A stretch of 64,000 nt of DNA, from NCBI GenBank assembly GCA_024123915.1, contig CP099650.1:1178001-1242000 (forward strand), in the 5' to 3' direction. Below the pieces are notes generated by a model. That model searched no databases. It saw only the letters and a list, made by a program, of their open reading frames with translations, and was not told the origin of the DNA. The stretch's first letter is position 1. Each line of letters begins with the position of its first letter. This document shows positions 1 through 10,222 of the stretch, piece after piece. Origin of the DNA: Oxalobacteraceae bacterium OTU3CAMAD1 (lineage in GTDB: Bacteria > Pseudomonadota > Gammaproteobacteria > Burkholderiales > Burkholderiaceae_D). Position numbers and translations under genes: made by a program.

Positions 1-1347
1 GAAATTGAAATGGTCGGCGCGGAAGAAGGCGCCCGACAGGTCGGGGATGGCCGGCGCCAGGGTCAGGCCCATCTTTTTGGCGACGGCGCCGGCAGCATCG
101 TACAGGCTGCTGCGTTCGGCGCCGGCGACGCCGATGTCGCTGGTCTTGCCGACGAAATTCATGCTGTCGAGGTTGAGGTCGGCGGTGGTCTTGTCGAGCG
201 GCCAGGCCGGGTTTTGCACGTAGGCGGCGCTGCCCAGCAGGCCCTGCTCCTCGGCAGCCGGCCACAGGAAGATCTGCGTGCGCTTGGCCGGATGCTTGAC
301 CGCCTCGGCGGCCATCACCAGCAGCGCGGCGGTGCCGGACGCGTTGTCGATGGCGCCGTTGTAGGTGTGGTCGGTCTTGTCGTCGCGGCGCACGCCCTCG
401 TCCATGCCCATGTGGTCCCAGTGGGCCGAGTAGATCACCGCCTGTTCCTTCAGTTTGGCGTCGGTGCCGGGCACGATGCCGGCCACGTTGAACTGTTCGA
501 TCTGGCGCACGGCGCTGCGCACCTCGGCGTGGACCTTGATTTTCAGGTCGACCGGCGTGAAGTCGCGCCGTTCGGCCTTGGCGCGCAGGTCGTCCAGATC
601 GAAGCCGGCGGCGGCGAACAGCGCGCGCGCGGTGTCCTCCTGCAGCCAGCCTTCGACCGGGTTGCCCTTGCCGGCCAGGTGGAAGCGCTCGTGGCTAAAG
701 CCGTTGGCCGGCACGCTCCATGGGTAGGAAGCCGACGGCGTGGTGTGGATCAGCAGCGCGCCGGCCGCGCCGCGCCGCACCGCCTCTTCGAACTTGTACA
801 GCCAGCGGCCGTAGTAGGTGTAGGCCTTGCCGGCGAAGCGGTTGGGCTCCTCGGCCGTCGGCTGCGGGTCGTTGACCATCATGACGAGGATCTTGCCCTT
901 CATGTCGACGCCCTTGTAGTCGTCCCAGTTCTCTTCCGGCGCGCTGGCGCCGTAGCCGACGAACACCAGCGGCGCGTCGACGGTGACGTCCTGTTTGCCG
1001 CTCATGGTGCCGAAGACGATCTCGGTGCCGGTCTTGGGGGCGATGGTCTTGCCGCCGGCGTCGAAGCGCACCAGGCTCCCGGGCAGCAGCTTGGTGCCCT
1101 CGATCTTGACGGACTGCCGGTAGCCGCCGCCGGCCAGCGGTTTGAGGCCTATGATGGCGGCCTGCGTCTCCAGATAGCGCACCGTCAGGTCGCCGCCGCG
1201 CTGGCCGGTGCCGCGCCCTTCGAACAGGTCGTCGGCCAGGAAGGACAGGTGGGCGCGCAGCGGCGCCTCGGCGATGACGGGCGGTTGGGTTTGGGCTTGG
1301 GCCTGAAAGGCGATACCGGCGGCTAGCGCTAACACTGTAAGACGCAT
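1..1347 (-). CDS. M28 family metallopeptidase with PA-type insert (3' end cut by window edge)
   Basis: The reading frame is open for all 449 codons from the ATG at 1347 to the window edge, so the C-terminus is missing. It begins with a short hydrophobic signal peptide ending around AQAQ. An inserted region (about residues 100-230) resembles a protease-associated domain. Zinc-ligand motifs of family M28 follow in order: SAHWDHMG (His), NGAIDNASG (Asp), AAEEQGLLGS (Glu-Glu), NLDSMNF (Asp) and, at the very edge, RADHFNF (His). All ligands for a co-catalytic zinc aminopeptidase are therefore present. Expected role: periplasmic or secreted aminopeptidase. It is divergent from the Asr-like genes, with a REP-like palindrome only 24 nt upstream of its start. 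Confidence 0.93.
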   Translation of the reverse strand, partial: MRLTVLALAAGIAFQAQAQTQPPVIAEAPLRAHLSFLADDLFEGRGTGQRGGDLTVRYLETQAAIIGLKPLAGGGYRQSVKIEGTKLLPGSLVRFDAGGKTIAPKTGTEIVFGTMSGKQDVTVDAPLVFVGYGASAPEENWDDYKGVDMKGKILVMMVNDPQPTAEEPNRFAGKAYTYYGRWLYKFEEAVRRGAAGALLIHTTPSASYPWSVPANGFSHERFHLAGKGNPVEGWLQEDTARALFAAAGFDLDDLRAKAERRDFTPVDLKIKVHAEVRSAVRQIEQFNVAGIVPGTDAKLKEQAVIYSAHWDHMGMDEGVRRDDKTDHTYNGAIDNASGTAALLVMAAEAVKHPAKRTQIFLWPAAEEQGLLGSAAYVQNPAWPLDKTTADLNLDSMNFVGKTSDIGVAGAERSSLYDAAGAVAKKMGLTLAPAIPDLSGAFFRADHFNF

Positions 1348-1371
1348 GTTGACTCCATAGATGTCTGAATC

Positions 1372-1471
1372 ACGTAGGGCGGATTAGCGCGCAGCGCGTA
1401 ATCCGCCATGCATGCGTTTCGACGGCGCGTGCATTGGCGGATTACGGCGTTCCACCTAATCCGCCCTACGT
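1372..1471. repeat. REP-like palindromic element, intact copy
   Basis: A 100-bp element bounded by perfect 16-nt inverted arms (ACGTAGGGCGGATTAG and its complement) with a further internal inverted pair built on GTAATCCGCC / GGCGGATTAC. A second copy with the same arms occurs at 35448, where it is split by an IS110 element. It lies between two divergent genes. Confidence 0.85.
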
Positions 1472-1524
1472 GGAAATAAGGTTTTTTGCGGACGCGGGCC
1501 ATCTTACTGGATTTTCGACCGTTT

Positions 1525-1559
1525 GTAAGCGAGTGTAAGAGTCGGTAAGAGGTTGTAAG
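1525..1559 (+). promoter_or_regulatory. Four-copy direct repeat GTAAG, exact 10-bp period (response-regulator box)
   Basis: GTAAG occurs at 1525, 1535, 1545 and 1555, always with five intervening bases. Direct half-sites with one-helical-turn spacing are typical of OmpR/PhoB-family response regulators (compare CpxR and RstA boxes). The array ends about 90 nt upstream of the first Asr-like gene. No convincing -10 element was identified behind it. Confidence 0.6.
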
Positions 1560-1648
1560 GGCGGTCAACTCATCGGTCGTGCGGCCCGTTTTCTGCTCAT
1601 GCGACACGGGATGGTCCCGCTGCCCAAACCAGAAAAAGGAAACACATC

Positions 1649-1927
1649 ATGACCAAAATTATCGCTTCCCTGATCGCCGGCCTGTTCGCCACCGCAGCAT
1701 TCGCCCAAACGCCAGCCGCCGCGCCAGCCACGCCTGAGACCAAACCAGCCGTCGCCGCCGAAGCGAAGACCACGACCAAGACCGAAGTGAAGAGCGAAGT
1801 CAAAACCGACAAGCACGGCGCCCACAAGGTCAAGACGGTCAAGGAAACCAAAGAATCCAAAGTCGCAGCCCCCGCCACCGAGACGGTGACGAAGGTTGAA
1901 ACGAAAGAAGTAGCAGTGAAGAAGTAA
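1649..1927 (+). CDS. Asr-like small secreted low-complexity protein
   Basis: A 92-residue protein with a clear signal peptide (MTKIIASLIAGLFATAAFAQ) followed by a disordered Ala/Pro/Thr/Lys/Glu-rich tail with TKTEVKSEVK-type repeats. The composition and size resemble the acid-shock protein Asr of enterics, a periplasmic intrinsically disordered chaperone, although no long identity is claimed. A purine-rich RBS (AAAAAGGAA) precedes the ATG. It lies directly behind the GTAAG repeat array and is followed after 64 AT-rich bases by a second protein of the same type. Precise function unknown. Confidence 0.75.
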   Translation: MTKIIASLIAGLFATAAFAQTPAAAPATPETKPAVAAEAKTTTKTEVKSEVKTDKHGAHKVKTVKETKESKVAAPATETVTKVETKEVAVKK

Positions 1928-1991
1928 AAAAAAGGGTCAGTTTTACTAAAATAATTTAAATAATTTATACCGTTTTAAAAGGACTTATATC

Positions 1992-2279
1992 ATGAAGAAG
2001 ATTATCGCTACCTTGGCCGTCACCTTGTTCGCCGGCGCTGCTTTCGCCCAGGCCCCTGCAACGCCGGCAACCCCGGCGACGCCGGCGGCACCTGCAACGG
2101 CAACCGCCGCGACGCCGGCCGCACCAGCGGCGCCGCATGAGCACACCGCCGCGAAGAAAACGCATCACAAGAAGGCCAAGGCTGAAAAAGAAGCCAAGCC
2201 TGCAGCTGCGGAGCCGGCGACACCAGCAACCCCGGCAACTCCGGCAACCCCGGCAACCCCGGCAACGCCAGCCAAGTAA
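1992..2279 (+). CDS. Asr-like small secreted protein with PAT repeats
   Basis: A 95-residue protein with signal peptide (MKKIIATLAVTLFAGAAFAQ), an Ala/Pro/Thr segment, a central basic patch KKTHHKKAKAEK and six or more C-terminal PAT triplets. The KKTHHKK patch within an Ala/Pro/Thr background is close to the pattern of enteric Asr acid-shock proteins. The RBS AAAAGGA is well placed. The preceding 64-bp spacer is very AT-rich and may carry its own promoter. A strong bidirectional terminator follows. Likely a periplasmic stress-protection protein; this is inferred from composition only. Confidence 0.75.
   Translation: MKKIIATLAVTLFAGAAFAQAPATPATPATPAAPATATAATPAAPAAPHEHTAAKKTHHKKAKAEKEAKPAAAEPATPATPATPATPATPATPAK
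2214..2276 (+). repeat. 9-bp coding minisatellite (Pro-Ala-Thr)
   Basis: Seven tandem near-identical 9-bp units of the form CCGGCAACC encode the PAT repeat of the second Asr-like protein. Unit number is expected to vary between strains by slippage. Confidence 0.85.
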
Positions 2280-2349
2280 TCAAGTCGTAGGCTTCACCAG
2301 CTAGCGCATGACGTGCCGCCCCGGACCTTTGGCCTGGGCGGCGCAAGAA

Positions 2350-2386
2350 AAAAGAGAGACGGGATACGCCCCGCCTCTCTTTTTTT
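2350..2386. terminator. Bidirectional intrinsic terminator
   Basis: A stem AAAGAGAG.CGGG / CCCG.CTCTCTTT with loop ATACG is flanked by an A-run on the left and a T-run on the right. It can terminate both the Asr-like genes and the convergent hydrolase gene. Confidence 0.85.
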
Positions 2387-2398
2387 CGTGGGTGGTTC

Positions 2399-3421
2399 TT
2401 AACGGTTCAACTCTTCGAGCAGGGCGCGGTGGAACGCGGCCGGATCTTCCATTTGCGGCGCGTGGCCCATGCCCTTGAATTCGACCAGATGGCCGTTCGG
2501 GATTTGCTTGACCGCCTGCTTGCCCAATACCTCGTACTTGCCGATTTTGGCCTTGACGGCCGGCGGCGCGATGTCGCTGCCGATGGCGGTGGTGTCGGCG
2601 TCGCCGATGATCAGCGATGTCGGCACCTTCAGCAGCGGAAATTCGTAGACCACCGGCTGCGTGTAGATCATGTCGTAGATCAGCGCCGAGTTCCAGGCCA
2701 CGATCTTCTTGCCCGGTCCCGCGTTCATCCCGGCCAGCATATCGACCCAGCGCTCGTACTCCGGCTTCCAGCGGCCGACGTAGTAGGTCGATTTCTCGTA
2801 GGCGCGCACGCTGTCGGCCGTCATCTTCAATTCGCGCTCGTACCACTGGTCGACGCTGCGCGCCGGCACGCCCAGCGCCTTCCAGTCTTCCAGCCCGATC
2901 GGATTGACCATCACCAGCCGCGACACCGCCTCCGGATACATCAGCGCATAGCGCGTGGCCAGCATGCCGCCGGTCGAGTGGCCGATGATGGCGGCCTGTT
3001 TGACGCCGATGCTCTTTAGCAGCGCCTCGGTGTTGGCGGCCAGCTGCTGGAAGGTGTATTGATAGTGTTCCGGCTTGGTCGAGGCGCAGAATCCGATCTG
3101 GTCGGGCGCCACCACGCGGTAGCCGGCCGCGCTCAGGGCGGTGATGGTCTGCTCCCAGGTCGCGCCGCAGAAGTTCTTGCCGTGCAAGAGGACCGCCGTC
3201 TTGCCGTTGGCCTTGGCCGTGGGCGCCACGTCCATGTACGCCATTTGCAGCTCTTTGCCTTGCGAAGTGAAAGCGTAGTACTGCAGCTTGTGCGGATAGG
3301 CGAAGCCTTCGAGCTGCGGCCCGTAGGTGGCGGCGAGGGCCGGGGCGCAGACGGCGGCGGTGGCGGCGGTGGCGGCAAAAGCGGCGGCGGCCAGGGTAGG
3401 GACGAAGCGGGTGGACGGCAT
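2399..3421 (-). CDS. Secreted alpha/beta hydrolase
   Basis: A 340-residue alpha/beta-hydrolase with a long Ala-rich signal peptide. The start at 3421 is chosen over an upstream in-frame ATG at 3478 because it has the RBS GGAG eight bases upstream and starts the signal peptide directly. Motifs: HGKNFCGATW (oxyanion-hole region), GHSTGGML (nucleophile elbow, Ser), GDADTTAIG (acid region) and GMGHAPQ (catalytic His). The overall pattern matches periplasmic alpha/beta hydrolases annotated as haloalkane-dehalogenase or proline-iminopeptidase-like; the substrate is unknown. Monocistronic, convergent with the Asr-like genes. Confidence 0.9.
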   Translation of the reverse strand: MPSTRFVPTLAAAAFAATAATAAVCAPALAATYGPQLEGFAYPHKLQYYAFTSQGKELQMAYMDVAPTAKANGKTAVLLHGKNFCGATWEQTITALSAAGYRVVAPDQIGFCASTKPEHYQYTFQQLAANTEALLKSIGVKQAAIIGHSTGGMLATRYALMYPEAVSRLVMVNPIGLEDWKALGVPARSVDQWYERELKMTADSVRAYEKSTYYVGRWKPEYERWVDMLAGMNAGPGKKIVAWNSALIYDMIYTQPVVYEFPLLKVPTSLIIGDADTTAIGSDIAPPAVKAKIGKYEVLGKQAVKQIPNGHLVEFKGMGHAPQMEDPAAFHRALLEELNR

Positions 3422-3631
3422 GGCATTCTCCAGGGTCGGGGGAGCGGTCAATATAGGGTCGGCACGATAGGACGGCAATCGGGAACGCGGGTATTACCCT
3501 TAATTTGCCCTTAATTTGCCTCGAAAGCACCCCGTTTCACGCAAAAAAAGGCTGAAACCGGCGAGACAGAGTAAACTACGCCCAAATTTCTTTCGCAATT
3601 AGGCGATTCGAACATACTTGTGAGTGACGCC

Positions 3632-5902
<2,271 letters not shown>

Positions 5903-5941
5903 GGCGGCGCGGGTAGCATACCCGCCGCTTGTGTCACATCC

Positions 5942-5966
5942 AAACGGGGCCGCGAGGCCCCGTTTT
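5942..5966 (+). terminator. Intrinsic terminator of the helicase gene
   Basis: Perfect stem AAACGGGGCC / GGCCCCGTTT with a short GCGA loop, followed by TTCC. A smaller GCGGG/CCCGC hairpin precedes it at about 5905-5928. Confidence 0.8.
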
Positions 5967-6215
5967 CCGTTGGCGCAGGCCGTCCATGTTGTTGCACGGA
6001 CAAGGTGCGCGCATCTGTTGCGTTGCACCAAAACAAAGCTTGACTTGGCGCAAAGATATCTTTTCCCATACCCCATATGAACGACTCTCATAGGAGAAGC
6101 TGCTTGACGGCAAGGCTGGCCCGCTTATTGCATATGTGATAGCACATCCCTATAAAAGGCGTGCCGGCCGAGGCGCCTCAACCTGGAGACAAGTCGTTTA
6201 GATCGGAGCATTGAG
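5967..6215 (+). other. Promoter-bearing leader of the TnsB-like locus
   Basis: This 249-bp stretch contains no credible ORF and is AT-richer than its surroundings. A TTGACT hexamer at 6040-6045 and a TTGACG hexamer at 6104-6109 are candidate -35 elements, but the -10 partners are weak. A small perfect inverted repeat ATGTG-ATAG-CACAT lies at 6133-6146. RBS-like GGAG precedes the small ORF. Confidence 0.45.
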
Positions 6216-6350
6216 ATGACATCATTCAGGAAGCTGTGGAACACCTTTGTCGATTCGCTCAAGCCGCAGATTCTGCGCGAGCATAATCAGGCCGGCCCGT
6301 ACGCGATCATCGTCGATAGCCGGCCATTCACCGTCTCGAAGGGGCGCTAA
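6216..6350 (+). CDS. 44-residue hypothetical protein, translationally coupled to the transposase-like gene
   Basis: The short frame starts MTSFRKLWNTF and ends SRPFTVSKGR. RBS CGGAG lies six bases before the ATG at 6216. Its TAA overlaps the ATG of the next gene by one base (TAATG), a classic coupling arrangement. It contains an amphipathic N-terminal half and a short beta-like segment (YAIIVDSRPF). I do not recognise a family; it is too small to be TnsA. The overlap and RBS argue that it is translated and that translation of the downstream gene depends on it, or that it is a leader peptide. Confidence 0.55.
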   Translation: MTSFRKLWNTFVDSLKPQILREHNQAGPYAIIVDSRPFTVSKGR

Positions 6351-8236
6351 TGCTACTGCGGAACGACCTGCTGCACTATACGCATCCGTCTCCGCGCACC
6401 GTCCGCATCTTGTGGATCGCTCCCGAGCAGAGCCACGCCTATGTCTTCGACGTGGCGGCCCGCTCGGCCGATGTAGAACTTGTCCAACTGTCGGTGCTGC
6501 ACGCCGACATCCGGGCCGGCCGCGCCAGCGTGCTGCCGGCCGACCCTTATTTAATGGTCGTCAGCCAGGACCTGCTGCCGCCCAAACACCTGCAACTGCG
6601 CGCGCGCGCCTGGGAGATCATCGAGCCGCTGGTGGCGCTGGAGCCGGGCATCTACGAGGCCCGCCAGCGCGGCCAGCTGATCGCCCGCGCCACCGGCGCC
6701 CACGGCGTCTCGCACCCGACCATCTACCGCTACCTGCGCCGCTACTGGCAGCGCGGCCAGACCCCCAACGCGCTGCTGCCCGATTACTGCAACTCGGGCG
6801 GCAAGGGCAAGGTGCGCCAGGCCTCGGCCGGCGTCAAGCGCGGACGCCCGCGCAAGAACGGCGCCGACGCCGGCCCCGGGCTGAACGCCGACGAGGAGAT
6901 CCGCCGCACCTTCCGCGTCGCCATCGCGCGCTACGCGGCGGGCCACGCCAAGTTCTCGCGCCTGGGCGCCTATGAACAGATGCTCGACGAATTCTTCGTC
7001 GAGCGCCGCATCGACGAGGAATCGGGCCGCGTGCTGACCACGCCGGCCGGCCGCAGCGCCGTGCTGCCGACCTTCGGCCAGTTCAACTACTGGCTCGACC
7101 ACGACGACGACCGTCCGCCCGAGGTGGCGCGCCGCGGCGACGGCGCCGCCGCGTTCTGGCCGCCCGCAGCCACCGCTCCCGTGTCCAACGCGCCCGCCGC
7201 CGTGATCGGCCAGCCGGCCGCGCTAACGCCGCAGGCGCTGCCGCCCGGCCGCCCCGGCGCCGGCTTCTATCTCGACGCCGTCTGCGCCGAGGTGCGGCTG
7301 GTCTCGCGCGCCGACCGCCGGCAATCGATCGGCCGCCCGCGCATCTACCTGGCGATCGATTCGTTCAGCCGCCTGGTCACCGGCGTCTACATCGGCCTGG
7401 GGCCGGCCAGCTGGCCGCAGGCGATGCTGGCGCTGGCCAACTGCGGCGCCGACAAGCAGCGCTACAGCCAGCAGTTCGGCCGCCGCATCGAGGCGGCGCA
7501 GTGGCCGTGCCGCCACCTGCCCGAAACCCTGTTCGCCAACGCCGCGTTGACGGCCGGCCTGGAGCGCGGCGAAGGCGGCATGGCCCCGGCCCTGCTCAAC
7601 AACTTCAACCTGCGCTGCGTCGCCGTCGACGACGGCCCGGGCGACTGGAAGGCGGTGCTGGAAAAGCGTTTCCGCCTGCTCGCGCCGGACGACGAGGGCG
7701 CGCCGTGCCGGCTCGACGGCGTGCTCGATCTGGAGCAGTTCACCCGCATCGTCATCGACTGCGTCCTCTATTACAACAACCGCCACCCGCTGCGCCACGC
7801 CGGCAACGCCACCCCGCGCCAGTTGTGGGACTGGGGCGTGGCCCATCGCGGCGGCAGCCTCAAAACCTATCCCGAGCACCTGATCCGCTGCAGCCTGATG
7901 CCTGTGGCGGCGGCGCAGGTCGGCGCCGACGGCATCCGCCTGTTCGAAAGTACTTACACCTGCGCGCGCGCCATCAACGAGCGCTGGTTCGACCGCGCGC
8001 GCTTGCGCGGACACTGGAGCGTCAAGGTCGCCTACGATCCGTCCAACCTGGACATGATCTACCTGCTCGATCCGGCCGCGCCGATGCAGTTCCACGCCTG
8101 CCACCTGGACGACGCCTGCGGCGCCCAGCGCCACCTGTCGGCCGAGGAAATCGCCCGCCTGCCACGCGGGGCGGCGTCCGCGCCGGTGCTGCCTGCGCGC
8201 AGCGGCGCGCCGGCCCTGGTCAGCTTCGCGGGCTGA
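6350..8236 (+). CDS. TnsB-like (Mu/TnsB-type DDE) transposase, probably catalytically inactive
   Basis: A 628-residue protein with an HTH-like segment (HPTIYRYLRRYW), a basic linker (GVKRGRPRK) and an RNase-H-fold integrase core. The segment GFYLDAVCAEVRLVS followed by SIGRPRIYLAIDSFSR matches the TnsB pattern, giving the first catalytic Asp at D309. The position of the second Asp, normally in an ADRGE-like motif, reads LPETLFANAAL, so Asn397 replaces Asp; the 88-residue spacing equals that of E. coli TnsB (D273 to D361). The third residue is Glu438 in DWKAVLEKRF. A Mu-transposase C-terminal-like region follows. Codon usage matches the host. No TnsA, TnsC or TniQ is adjacent, so it looks like an orphan or domesticated copy. 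Confidence 0.8.
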   Translation: MLLRNDLLHYTHPSPRTVRILWIAPEQSHAYVFDVAARSADVELVQLSVLHADIRAGRASVLPADPYLMVVSQDLLPPKHLQLRARAWEIIEPLVALEPGIYEARQRGQLIARATGAHGVSHPTIYRYLRRYWQRGQTPNALLPDYCNSGGKGKVRQASAGVKRGRPRKNGADAGPGLNADEEIRRTFRVAIARYAAGHAKFSRLGAYEQMLDEFFVERRIDEESGRVLTTPAGRSAVLPTFGQFNYWLDHDDDRPPEVARRGDGAAAFWPPAATAPVSNAPAAVIGQPAALTPQALPPGRPGAGFYLDAVCAEVRLVSRADRRQSIGRPRIYLAIDSFSRLVTGVYIGLGPASWPQAMLALANCGADKQRYSQQFGRRIEAAQWPCRHLPETLFANAALTAGLERGEGGMAPALLNNFNLRCVAVDDGPGDWKAVLEKRFRLLAPDDEGAPCRLDGVLDLEQFTRIVIDCVLYYNNRHPLRHAGNATPRQLWDWGVAHRGGSLKTYPEHLIRCSLMPVAAAQVGADGIRLFESTYTCARAINERWFDRARLRGHWSVKVAYDPSNLDMIYLLDPAAPMQFHACHLDDACGAQRHLSAEEIARLPRGAASAPVLPARSGAPALVSFAG

Positions 8237-8371
8237 TTTCCCGCGCGGTCCCCGCCGGCGCGGTCCAGCGTCGTGCATCCTTCAATTTCCCTTTTCGGTG
8301 CCTGCCACTTGCTGGTGCGCGGCGCCGCCGCCGGCCCGCCTTGTCCGCGCGCGCACGCCGCGCCGCGCCGC

Positions 8372-8410
8372 GAATAAAGTCCGTTTCGCGCAAATAAAGT
8401 TTGTCGCCAA
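8372..8410 (+). repeat. Two 20-bp tandem sites with core AATAAAGT
   Basis: CGAATAAAGTCCGTTTCGCG is followed immediately by CAAATAAAGTTTGTCGCCAA, an exact 20-bp period with a shared AATAAAGT.YGT core. They lie 150-190 bp upstream of the sigma54 start site, where enhancer-binding proteins usually bind, and also just behind the TnsB-like gene, where TnsB-type end sites would lie. I favour the enhancer reading. Confidence 0.5.
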
Positions 8411-8479
8411 CAGCGATTTTCAGCGTGCTTCCGGAGTGCTGTCGGCGTCCATGTAAAAACATTGTTCGATGAAGGGAGA

Positions 8480-8494
8480 CCTTATGCCATAAGG
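8480..8494. promoter_or_regulatory. Palindrome CCTTAT-GCC-ATAAGG upstream of the sigma54 promoter
   Basis: Perfect 6-bp arms around GCC, centred about 75 bp upstream of the predicted sigma54 start. It may be an operator or a small hairpin behind the TnsB-like gene; no T-run follows. Confidence 0.35.
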
Positions 8495-8536
8495 CTTTCC
8501 GGCGCTGCGAAGCATGTTTGTTTTGGTTGTTTAGCG

Positions 8537-8552
8537 TGGCACGAGCCTTGCT
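8537..8552 (+). promoter_or_regulatory. Sigma54 (RpoN) promoter of the amine oxidase operon
   Basis: TGGCACGAGCCTTGCT matches the -24/-12 consensus TGGCAC-N5-TTGCW without mismatch. The invariant GG is at 8538-8539 and GC at 8550-8551, placing the start near 8563. This argues against the in-frame ATG at 8564 and for translation from 8615. Confidence 0.8.
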
Positions 8553-8614
8553 AGATTGGAACTATGGGTAAGCAAGTCACCCAAGTTATTTCAGGCAGAC
8601 TGGTGAGGAAACCG

Positions 8615-10222
8615 ATGGAAAGCAAAACAGTAAAACCGTTTAAACCGTTTAGTTCATTTACCCGTAGGGACTTTCTGTACCGGGCCGCCGCCGTCGGCGG
8701 CACCGGCCTGCTGTTAAACACCATGAACGCCTGGGGCATGGGCATCGGCTCGACGTCCTCGGCGCCGCCGGTCCTCAGCGGCAGCGGCAAGGGCAAGAAG
8801 GTGGTGATCCTCGGCGCCGGCCTGGCCGGACTGACCGCCGCCTACGAGTTGGGCAAGCTCGGTTACCAGTGCCAGATACTCGAGGCGCGCGCGTTCGCCG
8901 GCGGCCGTTGCCAGACCGCCCGCAAGGGCTTCAGTCTGACCGAGTTGGGCGGCGACAAACAGACCTGCGCCTTCGACGAGGGCCAATACATCAACCACGG
9001 CCCGTGGCGCATCCCGCTGCACCACCAGTCGACCCTGCATTACACGCGCCTGTTCGAGGTGCCGCTGGAGGTGATGGTCAACGAGAACGACCACTCCTAT
9101 GTGTACTCCGAAAACGCCGGCCCCTTCGCCGGCAAGCGCATGCGCATCAAGGAGATCAAGGCCGACATGCGCGGCCACGTCGACGAGATGCTGGCCAAGT
9201 CGATCAAGAACAACCAGCTCGACGCCGAGCTGACCGCCGACGACAAGCGCCTGCTGCTGGACTACCTGGCGCACGAGGGCCAACTGGCCGGCGCCGACCT
9301 GAAATACAAGGGACGCACCGGACGCGGTTTCGCCGTCTATCCGGGCGCCGGCACGGAGCCGGGTCCGGGCAAGCAGTCCGACCCGCTGGGCTTCAAAGAC
9401 CTGCTGGCGTCCAAGCTGGGCAACGTCTACAGCGCCGTGCAGGACTTCCCGATGCAGGCGACCATGTTCCAGCCGGTCGGCGGCATGGACGCGATCCCGA
9501 AGGCGTTTGAAAAGCGCGTCGGCAAAACCATCCGCTACCGCGCCGAGGTGCAGACCATCCGCCAGAACGACAAGGGCGTGACCATCGCCTTCAAGGACAC
9601 GGCCACCGGCAAGGCCTCCAGCGTGACGGCCGACTACTGCCTGTGCACCATCCCGCTGTCGGTGCTGCGCCAGATCGACACCGATTTCTCCGACACGTTC
9701 AAGAAGGCCGTCGCCACGGTGGCCTACGCGCCGGTCGGCAAGATCGGCCTGCAGATGAAGCGCCGCTTCTGGGAGGAGGACGACCATATCTACGGCGGCC
9801 ACGTGCTCACCGACATCAAGGGCATCAACACCATCTCGATGCCGTCGTACGGCTGGCAGAAGAAGAAGGGCGTGCTGCTCGGCTATTACCAGTACCAGAC
9901 GGCCGCCATCGAGGTCAGCGCGCTGACGCCCACCGAGCGCGCCGAATTTGCCGTCGCCGCCGGCCAGAAAATCTTCCCGCAGTACCGCGACGAATACGAG
10001 AACGCGTTCTCGGTGGCGTGGCACCGCGTGCAGTACAACCTGGGCGGCTGGGCCGAGTGGACCGAGAAGACCCGCGCCGCCGCCTATCCGACCCTGCTCG
10101 AGGGCGAGGGCAGGATCATGCTCGCCGGCGAGCACCTGAGCTACCTGACCGGCTGGCAGGCCGGCGCCATCGAATCGGCCTGGCAGCAGATCGCCAAGAT
10201 CCATGCGAGGGCCAGCGCATGA
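8615..10222 (+). CDS. Tat-exported flavin amine oxidase/dehydrogenase
   Basis: A 535-residue FAD-dependent amine oxidoreductase. The start at 8615 has a strong GAGGAA RBS and lies inside the sigma54 transcript. The N-terminus carries a twin-arginine motif (TRRDFL, Arg17-Arg18) and hydrophobic stretch, so the folded flavoprotein is exported. The dinucleotide fold is VVILGAGLAGLTAAYELG (about 63-80) ending in ILEAR, followed by GGRCQTARKG. The C-terminal FAD-contact motif is GEHLSYLTGWQAGAIESAW. The stop overlaps the start of a cytochrome c gene (ATGA), and an exported RidA follows. By analogy with NicA2/CycN of Pseudomonas, the enzyme likely passes electrons to cytochrome c rather than oxygen. 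The substrate (amine or amino acid) is unknown. Confidence 0.92.
   Translation: MESKTVKPFKPFSSFTRRDFLYRAAAVGGTGLLLNTMNAWGMGIGSTSSAPPVLSGSGKGKKVVILGAGLAGLTAAYELGKLGYQCQILEARAFAGGRCQTARKGFSLTELGGDKQTCAFDEGQYINHGPWRIPLHHQSTLHYTRLFEVPLEVMVNENDHSYVYSENAGPFAGKRMRIKEIKADMRGHVDEMLAKSIKNNQLDAELTADDKRLLLDYLAHEGQLAGADLKYKGRTGRGFAVYPGAGTEPGPGKQSDPLGFKDLLASKLGNVYSAVQDFPMQATMFQPVGGMDAIPKAFEKRVGKTIRYRAEVQTIRQNDKGVTIAFKDTATGKASSVTADYCLCTIPLSVLRQIDTDFSDTFKKAVATVAYAPVGKIGLQMKRRFWEEDDHIYGGHVLTDIKGINTISMPSYGWQKKKGVLLGYYQYQTAAIEVSALTPTERAEFAVAAGQKIFPQYRDEYENAFSVAWHRVQYNLGGWAEWTEKTRAAAYPTLLEGEGRIMLAGEHLSYLTGWQAGAIESAWQQIAKIHARASA

Noticed and set aside
2214..2276. Short direct repeats as a CRISPR array
   Set aside because: The 9-bp units are contiguous and code for PAT triplets; there are no spacers or cas genes.
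6045..8410. TTGGCG...CGCCAA as terminal inverted repeats of the TnsB-like element
   Set aside because: Only about ten bases match and one indel is needed; no target duplication or TGT/ACA ends are visible.
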